A DNA stretch of 64,000 bases from Rickettsia typhi (GTDB lineage: Bacteria; Pseudomonadota; Alphaproteobacteria; Rickettsiales; Deianiraeaceae): positions 1 to 64,000 of the forward strand of contig CAMCVL010000001.1 in the NCBI GenBank assembly GCA_945881985.1. The letters are read 5' to 3'. Shown one piece after another: positions 53,324 through 60,919 of the stretch; position 1 is the stretch's first letter; each line of letters opens with the position of its first letter. A program made the position numbers and the translations under genes. Below the pieces are notes generated by a model that was given only the letters and a program-made list of their open reading frames with translations, made no database searches and was not told where the DNA came from.

Positions 53324-54481
53324 ATGGTGCTGTCCAAAAAAAGCTCTGTTAGGCTTAGGTCAAACAAGGCAAAATCGCAGTTTCATTTTAAGCTTAGCAC
53401 TCTTGCCCTTGGCACGATATGCTTTATATTAATGCTTTTTTTTGGCAAGGTTAACACGGCTAGCTTAAATCTTACCCCCTTTTTTTACCTTACCGCACCA
53501 TTTGAGCTCCCGCTTAGACTTGTGGTTTCGTCTAAAAAATTTATTAGTGAGTTTGCAAAATTTAAGTCCAAGGAGGCTAATTTAATTATGCAAAATGCAC
53601 TTTTAACGCAAAAGCTCCAGCAAACTCAAGCTATTGAAATTGAAAACAACTACTTTAAAAATGCAAACAACATAGAGGGCGAGGCGGCTAGTAATCTGAT
53701 TTTTGCAAGGGAGATATTTTATGATTCTCAAAAATATTATTCGGTAATCAACAAGGGTCTGTTAAGCAATATTGAACAAGGCGACCTTGTGTTTAAAGGC
53801 TCTAATATTTTTGGCAGGGTGATTAAAAGCTACGATACTCATGCCTTTGTTTTGCTTGTTACAAGCGAAAAATTCAAGCTACCGGTTAAAATCAAAAAGG
53901 CAGATGGCTCGTTTTGCTTTGGCATTTTAAATGGTGGCGGTCAATTAACAATCAGCTATCTTAGCAGTGTGGACGGCAATCTTAGTAACCTAGATGTTTT
54001 TACATCGGGCGAGGGCTCGCTATCGGTTGCTAATTTATACATTGGCACAACAACAAAGTTTTACAACAAGGATAGCTTGGGGCTTAGGCTGCAAGCTAAA
54101 ACTTTAAACCTGCAGGGCGATAAAACTTTTAAAAATGATTCTTTGGCAAATAACGCCTTGCCAAATGATGCTTTGCCAAACAATGCCGGTGCAAATCCGC
54201 AGGGTCAAGCCCCGCAAAACAAGCTAACCACCAACATTGGTGGCAAAACATACAGGCTTACAAATCTTGTTAGTATTGTAAAAAATAATCCAGCATTTAA
54301 AACCCCCGAAGGCCCAGACCAAGCAATGCAACAAGCCATAGAAACCGCAATCAATACCGACGACCCAGATACTCAATTACCCCAAGGAGGGCCTCAGGAG
54401 TCTCAGGGGGCTCAAAAACAACAAACACCTCCTCAGCAAACGCTGCAAGCTTTGCAAAAGCAAGCATCCAAACCAATTTAA
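53324..54481 (+). CDS. mreC: Rod-shape-determining protein MreC
   Basis: MreC is a bitopic periplasmic protein that activates the elongasome. The 385-residue protein has a membrane segment (about 27-45), a coiled coil (about 68-105) and the MreC beta domain (FAREIFYDSQKYYSVINKG, GRVIKSYDTHAFVLLVTS, GILNGGG and the GEGS region), then a long Asn/Pro/Gln-rich tail (about 268-385) that includes a short internal repeat (NDSLANNALPNDALPNNA). mreB normally lies just upstream; here ssb does. The C-terminal tail is longer than usual. Confidence 0.88.
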   Translation: MVLSKKSSVRLRSNKAKSQFHFKLSTLALGTICFILMLFFGKVNTASLNLTPFFYLTAPFELPLRLVVSSKKFISEFAKFKSKEANLIMQNALLTQKLQQTQAIEIENNYFKNANNIEGEAASNLIFAREIFYDSQKYYSVINKGLLSNIEQGDLVFKGSNIFGRVIKSYDTHAFVLLVTSEKFKLPVKIKKADGSFCFGILNGGGQLTISYLSSVDGNLSNLDVFTSGEGSLSVANLYIGTTTKFYNKDSLGLRLQAKTLNLQGDKTFKNDSLANNALPNDALPNNAGANPQGQAPQNKLTTNIGGKTYRLTNLVSIVKNNPAFKTPEGPDQAMQQAIETAINTDDPDTQLPQGGPQESQGAQKQQTPPQQTLQALQKQASKPI

Positions 54482-54651
54482 ACTGCCTTACCCAAATGCC
54501 CCATCCCCCTTTGGGGCGACCCGCACATAGCCTATCCCCTTTAAGGGAGACCCTCATATAACTCCTCCCCTTTTAGGGGAGGCTGGGTGGGGTATTTGGG
54601 GCTTGGGTAAAACACAACAACCTCACTTACTAGAACAACAACCCCACCTGC

Positions 54652-54688
54652 TAGGCTAAAGCCTAGCCTCCTCCCCTGTTAGGGGAGG
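54652..54688 (+). repeat. Short double-hairpin repeat, copy 2
   Basis: CTAGGCTAAAGCCTAG (perfect arms CTAGGCT and AGCCTAG) directly followed by CCTCCCCTGTTAGGGGAGG (perfect 8-bp arms). Close in sequence and orientation to 17312-17345. Confidence 0.7.
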
Positions 54689-54716
54689 TATTATTGTACA
54701 AAAATCTAACCCCCCA

Positions 54717-55078
54717 CTCCCATTAGCCAGCTGTGCCTGCTGCCCTTTACTAACAACTACAGAGGGGAGGATTTTCAAAATTACATCAATAAGTTTAATT
54801 TTTTGCAAAGCAAAAAATATTGCCCCAGCCCTAGGCGGCAAAGCCGCTAGGGGGGCAGGGCTGGGGCAAAACACCCAAGAGAGTGGGGATGCTGCATAAA
54901 TTTGATGATTAGGGTTTTGGTATAAAAAAGTTTAATAAGATTATTTAGAGTGCTATAATAGCTTATCAATCTAAAATAAAGTTTAAATTAAACCTCCATA
55001 GCCCCCTATAGCCAGCTCCGCCTGCTGGCTTTGCCAGCATGGGGGGGAGGCGGGCTGGCTAGTTTTGTAGAGAGGGGG
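54717..55078 (-). repeat. Long dispersed repeat, copy 2 (inverted relative to copy 1)
   Basis: Read on the minus strand, it shows the same order of landmarks as 16880-17235, including the GCCCCAGCCCT/AGGGCTGGGGC hairpin (54822-54868) and the C-rich terminal hairpin near 55010-55060, with scattered base changes. Both loci lie between converging or unrelated genes. Confidence 0.8.
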
Positions 55079-55100
55079 ATGGTGTAGTAATTACAAAATA

Positions 55101-56309
55101 TTATAAGATAATTATTGATATTGCGTATAATACAAGCCTAGAATTATTTGTAATAAAATAATAAGGCACCGAGATACATTTTAAAATAGGATACTTGCCC
55201 TCGTAAAAAAATCCATACTCAATAATGTCAAAATATCTAACCATGCCCCTTGGCATTGAAATAGTTCCGTCTTTTTGCTCCTCTAAAATACCCCATTTAA
55301 TTGACTTTGTTATCATGTCAATTATAAGATTTTGAATGCCTTGAATAATTGTTTGTGTTGACTCACATTCACAATCCAATTCTTCCTTAATACGTTTTTT
55401 AATCTCCTCTATTGTAAATTCAAGATGATTATTTATTCTTGTTTCCATCTCTTTTATTGTATTAGCTCCATGCTTTGAGTTGCAAAGCTTTTTTAGTAAA
55501 ACAAGAAGTAGAACAAGATCATTTGCCACATAAAGTGTGTCATTATCCTCTTTAAAAACAAAATCTTCTATATCAAGATTCTGGTCACCAAGCATACTAT
55601 GATGCACTACACTATAATTTAGTATCCTATAATGTGGTAAATCTCTCTCTTTATCTTCGCTTAGTTTCAAACTCAGCTCTTCGTCTATTATCACATTGAA
55701 AATCGTACCGCGGAAAATTGTGTCAGATCCGTGTGTTTTAATGTATTCTATCTTGGCTTTCTGTCTGTCTTGTTCGCTTTCCATGTAATATATTTCTTTG
55801 CGTTTTTTGAGACCAGTATATGTTCTGTAATAATATTGAATAACCTTATGCCGCAAATTATCTTTCATCTCCCTGTAGTCCAAAATGCACCAATAAACAA
55901 TATCGCTTACAACCGGAAGGAGGGTTATTGCTTTAAAGATACCAAGCTTGTCGCAAAGTTTTGTTATGCCTATGGATGTTAAGGTAATTAAGCTATAAAA
56001 AGAGAACCATGCAAATTCCTGCTTTGTAATATTAGTATTTGTTACAATGTGAGTTTCAGGTTGCATTTCTACAAATAGATTTTTTATATAAAAAAATGGC
56101 TTTAAAATAAATGGCGAACAATTTTTATTGACTAAATCACTGCTAGGTATGTTTATTATAAAGCAATTATTAGTTGAGCTATCGATAAGAAAAAAATATG
56201 TTGTAAATGCAAAAATTATGCAAAAGGGAACAAGGTTTTTGCTTTTAATTGTTCTGCTAAATATTGCGTCCCAAATGGTCTCGGTTTTAGCAGCGTCGGA
56301 ATCCGTCAT
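55101..56309 (-). CDS. Uncharacterised 402-residue membrane protein
   Basis: No family recognised. Predicted membrane segments lie at about residues 27-43 (VPFCIIFAFTTYFFLID), 101-140 (two possible helices around FSFYSLITLTSIGI and ITLLPVVSDIVYWCIL) and at the extreme C-terminus (LVLYAISIIIL). Between them is a charged cytoplasmic or extracellular part of ~240 residues with coiled-coil-like stretches (EEIKKRIKEELDCECES). Codon use is more AT-rich than the neighbouring leuA. It sits between the long repeat and leuA, 39 bp after leuA on the same strand, so it may be a recent insertion. Confidence 0.65.
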   Translation of the reverse strand: MTDSDAAKTETIWDAIFSRTIKSKNLVPFCIIFAFTTYFFLIDSSTNNCFIINIPSSDLVNKNCSPFILKPFFYIKNLFVEMQPETHIVTNTNITKQEFAWFSFYSLITLTSIGITKLCDKLGIFKAITLLPVVSDIVYWCILDYREMKDNLRHKVIQYYYRTYTGLKKRKEIYYMESEQDRQKAKIEYIKTHGSDTIFRGTIFNVIIDEELSLKLSEDKERDLPHYRILNYSVVHHSMLGDQNLDIEDFVFKEDNDTLYVANDLVLLLVLLKKLCNSKHGANTIKEMETRINNHLEFTIEEIKKRIKEELDCECESTQTIIQGIQNLIIDMITKSIKWGILEEQKDGTISMPRGMVRYFDIIEYGFFYEGKYPILKCISVPYYFITNNSRLVLYAISIIIL

Positions 56310-56348
56310 TATTTACAAATTAATACAGATAAAATATATCTTAGCCTT

Positions 56349-58166
56349 CTACACCTCCCCAAAGCCGCTTTTGATGGATTGTTTTTTTAGCATTCCTGCA
56401 AGTTTGTAAAAGGCTTTGATATAGGCTTTTGCGGAGGCGTAGATTGTGTCTGCGTCTTGTGCGGAGGCGGAGGCGGTGATGCCATCAAGCGAGAGCCTTA
56501 CACTAGCCCTAGCAAGTGCCTCGGTGCTGGTGCCTAGCGAGGCAACCGAGTAGTCCTCTAGGAGTGCATTTAACACCCGCCCCCCACAGGCCACATCACT
56601 TTTATCAGCATTACCATCAAGCCCAGCATCCGTGCTAAAACCGGCAAAGGCAGGGTTAAAGCCTGAGGCGCTCCCCCCACAAGCCACATCACTTTTATCA
56701 GCATTACCATCAAGCCCCGCATCCTTGCTAAAACCGGCAAAGGCAGGGTTCAAGCTTGAGGTATTGCCCCCGCAAGTGCCATGAGTGCCATCATTAAAGC
56801 CGGCAAAGGCAGCATCGGCAAGGCAGGCGTTGATAGCCTTAAACACGCAGTCCACAGGACCATCGCCTTTTGTGTTAAGCTTAAGCTCGCCCTTTGTTTT
56901 GCTTACAAACACAACATCTGCCGTGCAAGTGCCAAGCCCCATTGAAAGTATCGAAAAGCTCTTAACACTAATCTCCTGCCCCCCTTCGTCCGTCTCCTCG
57001 CCAATCAGGATTGCAAGGATGTCGTCGTCGCTTACATTCTTTTTTTTGTCGCAAAGGTCTTTAAATTTTGCAAAGGCATCCTCAAATTTGTTGTCGCCAA
57101 TGCTAGAGTGCCCAAGCTCTTCCAGCTTTTTTTTAAAGGCATGCCTGCCAGAGGTTTTGCCTAAAACTAGGTTTGTGCTAAGGCTAAGCCCTATGTCCTC
57201 AGGGCTCATAATCTCGTAGGTTTGCCTGTTTTTAAGCACCCCGTCCTGATGAATGCCTGACTCGTGTGCAAAGGCGTTTGCCCCAACAATTGCCTTGTTT
57301 TTTTGCACGGCAAAGCCGGTGACAGACGAGACAATCTTGGACAGCCCAATTATCCGCCTTGTATTTAACTGATTGTAAAATGGCATTGCGTCAGGTCTTG
57401 TTTTAATTGCCATTACAACCTCTTCAAGAGCTGCGTTGCCCGCCCTTTCGCCAATGCCGTTGATGGTGCATTCAATTTGCCTTGCCCCAGCATTAAGTGC
57501 GGCAAGAGAGTTTGCAACCGCAAGCCCAAGGTCGTTGTGGCAATGCACGGATATAATTGCTTTATCAATATTTGCAACAGAGTTTTTAATGCTCTTGATA
57601 AGCTCGTAGTATTCCTGTGGGGTTGTGTAGCCTACGGTGTCGGGCACATTGATTATTGTGGCGCCGCTTGCAATTGCGGTCTCTATTGTCTTAAACAAAA
57701 AATCCTGAGGGGTGCGGGTTGCATCCTCTGCCGACCATTCAACCTCGTCAGCATGATTTTTTGCAAGATTAACACTAAATTTTATTGCCTCAATCACCTG
57801 CTCCTCTGTCATATTAAGCTTGTGCTTGATGTGTATTGGGCTGGTTGAAATAAATGTGTGAATCCTCTTGTGCTTAGCAGGCTTAAGTGCCCTTGCCGCA
57901 GCCTCAATGTCTATTTGCTTTGCCCTTGCAAGCGAGCAGATGGTGGAGTTTTTTGCAAACTGGCTAATTTTAAATATAGCCTCCTCCTGCCCTTGGCTGC
58001 TTACGGCAAAGCCTGCTTCTATAACATCAACCCCCATGGCGTCAAGCTCGGTTGCTATGAGGCATTTTTCGCTAACATTCATCGTTGCGCCGGGAGCTTG
58101 CTCCCCGTCCCTTAAGGTGGTGTCAAAGATAAAAATTCTTTCTTTTGTGTTAGTGTTTATTTGCAT
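56349..58166 (-). CDS. leuA: 2-isopropylmalate synthase with internal tandem repeat
   Basis: LeuA condenses acetyl-CoA with 2-oxoisovalerate, the first step of leucine synthesis. The 605-residue protein contains the catalytic [13 protein letters not shown] near the N-terminus, [13 protein letters not shown], the metal-binding [13 protein letters not shown] and [10 protein letters not shown], then the C-terminal leucine-binding regulatory domain from about 390. Within that domain (about 450-530) there is an Ala/Gly-rich insert made of two near-identical 31-residue units plus a partial third, containing NPAFAGFS and [17 protein letters not shown]. The normal family length is about 510-520 aa, so the insert explains the excess. 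It could alter feedback control. Confidence 0.93.
   Translation of the reverse strand: MQINTNTKERIFIFDTTLRDGEQAPGATMNVSEKCLIATELDAMGVDVIEAGFAVSSQGQEEAIFKISQFAKNSTICSLARAKQIDIEAAARALKPAKHKRIHTFISTSPIHIKHKLNMTEEQVIEAIKFSVNLAKNHADEVEWSAEDATRTPQDFLFKTIETAIASGATIINVPDTVGYTTPQEYYELIKSIKNSVANIDKAIISVHCHNDLGLAVANSLAALNAGARQIECTINGIGERAGNAALEEVVMAIKTRPDAMPFYNQLNTRRIIGLSKIVSSVTGFAVQKNKAIVGANAFAHESGIHQDGVLKNRQTYEIMSPEDIGLSLSTNLVLGKTSGRHAFKKKLEELGHSSIGDNKFEDAFAKFKDLCDKKKNVSDDDILAILIGEETDEGGQEISVKSFSILSMGLGTCTADVVFVSKTKGELKLNTKGDGPVDCVFKAINACLADAAFAGFNDGTHGTCGGNTSSLNPAFAGFSKDAGLDGNADKSDVACGGSASGFNPAFAGFSTDAGLDGNADKSDVACGGRVLNALLEDYSVASLGTSTEALARASVRLSLDGITASASAQDADTIYASAKAYIKAFYKLAGMLKKQSIKSGFGEV
56580..56818 (-). 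repeat. 93-bp in-frame tandem repeat within leuA
   Basis: Two almost identical 93-bp units (for example CCACATCACTTTTATCAGCA at 56591 and 56684) plus a shorter diverged third unit near 56765-56818. The length is a multiple of three and the frame is kept. The base composition is richer in G and C than nearby genes. Confidence 0.85.
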
Positions 58167-58230
58167 TATGGTAAAAAGAAAAATGATTTTGTGATAAAAG
58201 ATAGTCCTAAAAACTTGTGGCTAGCAAAAA

Positions 58231-59406
58231 TTAAATGCCAAAAGCGGATTTAATCTTGCTAACCAAGCTCAGTTCTTCCCATGTAAAGTAGCCATTGTGA
58301 GGCTGGCGTCCAAAATGACCAAAGGTTGCGGTTTTGAGGTAAATTGGATTGTTGAGCTTTAAAAATGTGCGTATGCCCTTTGGGGTTAGGTCAGTGTTTG
58401 TCTTGATAAAATTGATAATGTCCTGAGTTTTAATACCTTGTTTTAGCGTGTTGTGGCAGTCAATAAAAATAGATGTTGGGTAGGATATGCCAATAACAAA
58501 AGATAGCTGGATTGTGCATTTTGAGGCTAGCCCGCTTGCAACGATGTTTTTCGCCAAAAATCTTGCCATGTAAGCTGCGGATCTGTCAACCTTTGTAGGG
58601 TCTTTGCCGCTAAAAGCACCACCGCCGTGAGGCGCATAACCGCCGTAGGTATCCACAATTATTTTACGCCCAGTAAGCCCCGTGTCGGACACTGGGCCGC
58701 CAATTACAAACTTGCCAGTTGGGTTGATAAATATACGCTCGGGGCTTGGTAGTTTTTTTGAAGGCAAGATGGACTCAATAATAGGTATTATCGTTTTGCG
58801 TATCTCCGGCACGGATGTAGCCGCAGGGTGCTGTATTGATAAAGTGACAGAGTCAGCCTCCAAAACCTCGCCTGCATCGCTATACACAAGGCTCACTTGG
58901 CTTTTAGCATCGGGCCCTAAAGGTATTATCTTACCAGCTTTTGACAAGTCCCAAATTGTCTCCAAAATTTTGTGAGAATAGTAAATTGCGGATGGCATAT
59001 AATGCGGAGTCTCGGTGCAGGCATAGCCAAACATTATGCCTTGGTCGCCGGCTCCTTCGGGCTTTTCGGCGGATTCGTCAACCCCCATTGCAATATCCGG
59101 CGATTGTTTGTGAAAGATAAATTCAATATCCACATCACTCCACCTAAAGCCATCGTCGTCGTAGCCTATGTATTTTATGTGTTCCCTGATTTTTTTTTCA
59201 AGCAAGGCGTGTTCCAAAATGCCCCAGTCCTTAACTCTACACTCGCCGCCAACAATTAGTTTGTTGTTTGTTGCAAAGCACTCAAAGGCACCTCTGGCAT
59301 CAGGCTCGTAGCTTAAAATATGGTCAAGTAGCAAATCCGATATCTGGTCGCAAAGCTTATCTGGGTGCCCGGGGGACACGGACTCGCTAGTAAAAACATA
59401 GCTCAT
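58231..59406 (-). CDS. metK: S-adenosylmethionine synthetase
   Basis: MetK makes S-adenosylmethionine from methionine and ATP. The 391-residue protein has the signatures SESVSPGHPDKLCDQISD, GAGDQGIMFGYACTETP, the loop GGGAFSGKDPTKVDRSAAY and C-terminal FGHFGR. Length is typical. It lies 14 bp after atpF on the minus strand and 64 bp before leuA. No SAM riboswitch leader is possible between atpF and metK. The enzyme feeds methylases in the window such as RsmI. Confidence 0.97.
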   Translation of the reverse strand: MSYVFTSESVSPGHPDKLCDQISDLLLDHILSYEPDARGAFECFATNNKLIVGGECRVKDWGILEHALLEKKIREHIKYIGYDDDGFRWSDVDIEFIFHKQSPDIAMGVDESAEKPEGAGDQGIMFGYACTETPHYMPSAIYYSHKILETIWDLSKAGKIIPLGPDAKSQVSLVYSDAGEVLEADSVTLSIQHPAATSVPEIRKTIIPIIESILPSKKLPSPERIFINPTGKFVIGGPVSDTGLTGRKIIVDTYGGYAPHGGGAFSGKDPTKVDRSAAYMARFLAKNIVASGLASKCTIQLSFVIGISYPTSIFIDCHNTLKQGIKTQDIINFIKTNTDLTPKGIRTFLKLNNPIYLKTATFGHFGRQPHNGYFTWEELSLVSKIKSAFGI

Positions 59407-59420
59407 AAATTTGACATTAA

Positions 59421-59885
59421 TTACTTAATTTTTTTAGCAAGATTTGCCACGCTCAAAGCTTCGCAATCCTCGCTGATACTTGCCTCAACCTTTTTAAACA
59501 CAGCATCAATTAAAGCTGCCTCAAGAGTCTTTAAATGCAAATCCTTTAGATTTTTAATTTTTGTAACATTTGTAACCTCAATCTCGTCAAAAACCGCCTT
59601 GGCTTTTACCTTTGCATCCAAAATGATTTCATCTGCCTTAACTTTTGCATCGGCAATTTCATCCTCAGCATGCTTTTGTGCTTGCTTGTAGTGTTTTTCA
59701 GCACCTTCAAGCCTTGTAAAGCTTTGCTTGCCAAGCTCTGTGCAAGACCTTACCATCTGGGCAATATCCCCAGCCTTTTTACCTAAACCCTTAACAACCA
59801 GATTAACAAAAGGCTTGTAAGCCGCCACGCAAAAGATTGCAAAGGATAGAGCTACCCAAAACTTCTCGTCAAAATGCATCACCAT
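59421..59885 (-). CDS. atpF: ATP synthase F0 subunit b
   Basis: Subunit b forms the peripheral stalk joining F0 and F1. The 154-residue protein (two starts possible: ATG 59885 or 59879) has a hydrophobic N-terminal helix with FWVALSFAIFCVAAYKPFVN and a long charged, Ala/Lys/Glu-rich helix. One b-type gene without atpB, atpE or the b' gene next to it is unusual, since the F0 genes normally cluster; in Rickettsiales the F0 and F1 genes are separated. The gene has its own possible promoter and is co-directional with metK. Confidence 0.85.
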   Translation of the reverse strand: MVMHFDEKFWVALSFAIFCVAAYKPFVNLVVKGLGKKAGDIAQMVRSCTELGKQSFTRLEGAEKHYKQAQKHAEDEIADAKVKADEIILDAKVKAKAVFDEIEVTNVTKIKNLKDLHLKTLEAALIDAVFKKVEASISEDCEALSVANLAKKIK

Positions 59886-59926
59886 AAATTTTGCAAATAA
59901 TCACAATATATATTATTACACACTGT

Positions 59927-59955
59927 ATTTTGCTTTAGCTAAACACTTAAGTCAA
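59927..59955 (-). promoter_or_regulatory. Predicted promoter for atpF-metK
   Basis: On the minus strand, TTGACT (59955-59950), 17-bp spacer and CAAAAT (59932-59927), 41 bp before the atpF ATG. The -10 match is only moderate. Confidence 0.4.
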
Positions 59956-60023
59956 GTAATTTTAAACCACTTTAACTTGTTTTTAAAAATGCAGATTTGC
60001 AAATAGGGCGTTATTCTATCTAG

Positions 60024-60494
60024 CTAAAAATTAATCTTGGCCCAAATTTTAATTTGCTTTTTAAAAGATTCGTCTGTTGCCTCAATACGCCAAAGCCCGT
60101 TTTTGCAGAGGTTTTTGGTGGCAATTTTATCACAAAAAAAGCCAGATATTATGGCGGCAATTATGGCAATTATGTCAAGCCACGACTGCAATTTTTTAGG
60201 TAGCGATGTATATTTAAGAGCCTGTTTTAAGTCCTCAACATTAGAAATTGCCGAGGTGTCAACCGAGTTGATGTGCCTAAGGTAACCGCTAATATAAAGA
60301 TAGCAGTTAAAAGCATAAAAAGCTAAAAAAATTAAAGATAAAATGCCGAGAGTTTTAAAGCCTCGCTTAAAAAATGGCACGCCACACCAAGACCAAAAAA
60401 ATACAGACCACGAGAAACCTTTTTTAAATATCATGCAATCAACGGCTCCGTTTTTAATGATGTAAAATTGATTTTTCTTTAAATCTCTTTGCAT
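60024..60494 (-). CDS. Small membrane protein, DUF2628-like
   Basis: The 156-residue protein (ATG 60494, MQRDLKKN) has a FKKGFSWSVFFWSWCGVPFFKRGFK motif resembling the start of DUF2628 proteins, a strong membrane segment (about 51-69, LGILSLIFLAFYAFNCYLY) and another near 108-124 (WLDIIAIIAAIISGFFC). Function unknown. Its ATG overlaps the MAPEG stop by one base (TAATG), so both proteins are made from one transcript. Confidence 0.6.
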   Translation of the reverse strand: MQRDLKKNQFYIIKNGAVDCMIFKKGFSWSVFFWSWCGVPFFKRGFKTLGILSLIFLAFYAFNCYLYISGYLRHINSVDTSAISNVEDLKQALKYTSLPKKLQSWLDIIAIIAAIISGFFCDKIATKNLCKNGLWRIEATDESFKKQIKIWAKINF

Positions 60495-60904
60495 TAAAAG
60501 TTGGTAAAAAAATAAACAATATTTAAAAATGCAAGACTTACAATACAAACAAAGGTTATCTGCATTGCAAGCACTCTAAATTTTGATGCACCTTGTAGTA
60601 ATCCGTTAATATAAACCTCCTTTTTACTCACGCCGTAGTAATGCAAAATTCTGCCGGCAAAAAAAGCTATGGCAAGGCAGTGCAAGATTAGGGGATTTGG
60701 TTTTCTTAGCTCCAAAAGATAAAGTCCAATCAAAAAAAGTGGAACATACTCCGCAAAATTTGCATGCACCCTAATAGCAGCCTTTAAAACAGGATTGCCG
60801 GCATTGCCTATGCCGATTTTAAATTTACGCCTTGCCGCAATGACTTTAAAGGACAAGAAAACAAAAAAAATCATTGCAAAAGATGTGTATAGAGAGCTTA
60901 TCAT
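60494..60904 (-). CDS. MAPEG-family membrane protein
   Basis: A 136-residue protein of the membrane-associated eicosanoid/glutathione-metabolism family: four hydrophobic helices with the diagnostic RVHANFAEYVPLFLIGL after the first loop, and AIAFFAGRILHYYGV. Bacterial MAPEG proteins have uncertain substrates; some conjugate glutathione. The start is 15 bp after the ftsK stop. Confidence 0.85.
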   Translation of the reverse strand: MISSLYTSFAMIFFVFLSFKVIAARRKFKIGIGNAGNPVLKAAIRVHANFAEYVPLFLIGLYLLELRKPNPLILHCLAIAFFAGRILHYYGVSKKEVYINGLLQGASKFRVLAMQITFVCIVSLAFLNIVYFFTNF

Positions 60905-60919
60905 AATTTAATTTAATGT

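Larger units (their letters stand above)
54482..55100. other. Gene-free, hairpin- and repeat-rich region after mreC
   Basis: The first 200 bp after mreC hold several short hairpins: GCCCC...GGGGC (54499-54517), CCTCCCCT-TTT-AGGGGAGG (54563-54581) and the double-hairpin copy at 54652-54688. The rest is the inverted copy of the long repeat. No convincing gene; the short open frames inside match those of the copy at 17 kb because they come from the same repeat. Confidence 0.75.

Noticed and set aside
54482-55100. CRISPR array
   Set aside because: Repeats here are palindromic, few and unevenly spaced, with no regular spacer length and no cas genes.
59407-59420. SAM riboswitch before metK
   Set aside because: Only 14 bp separate atpF and metK, which leaves no room for a leader.
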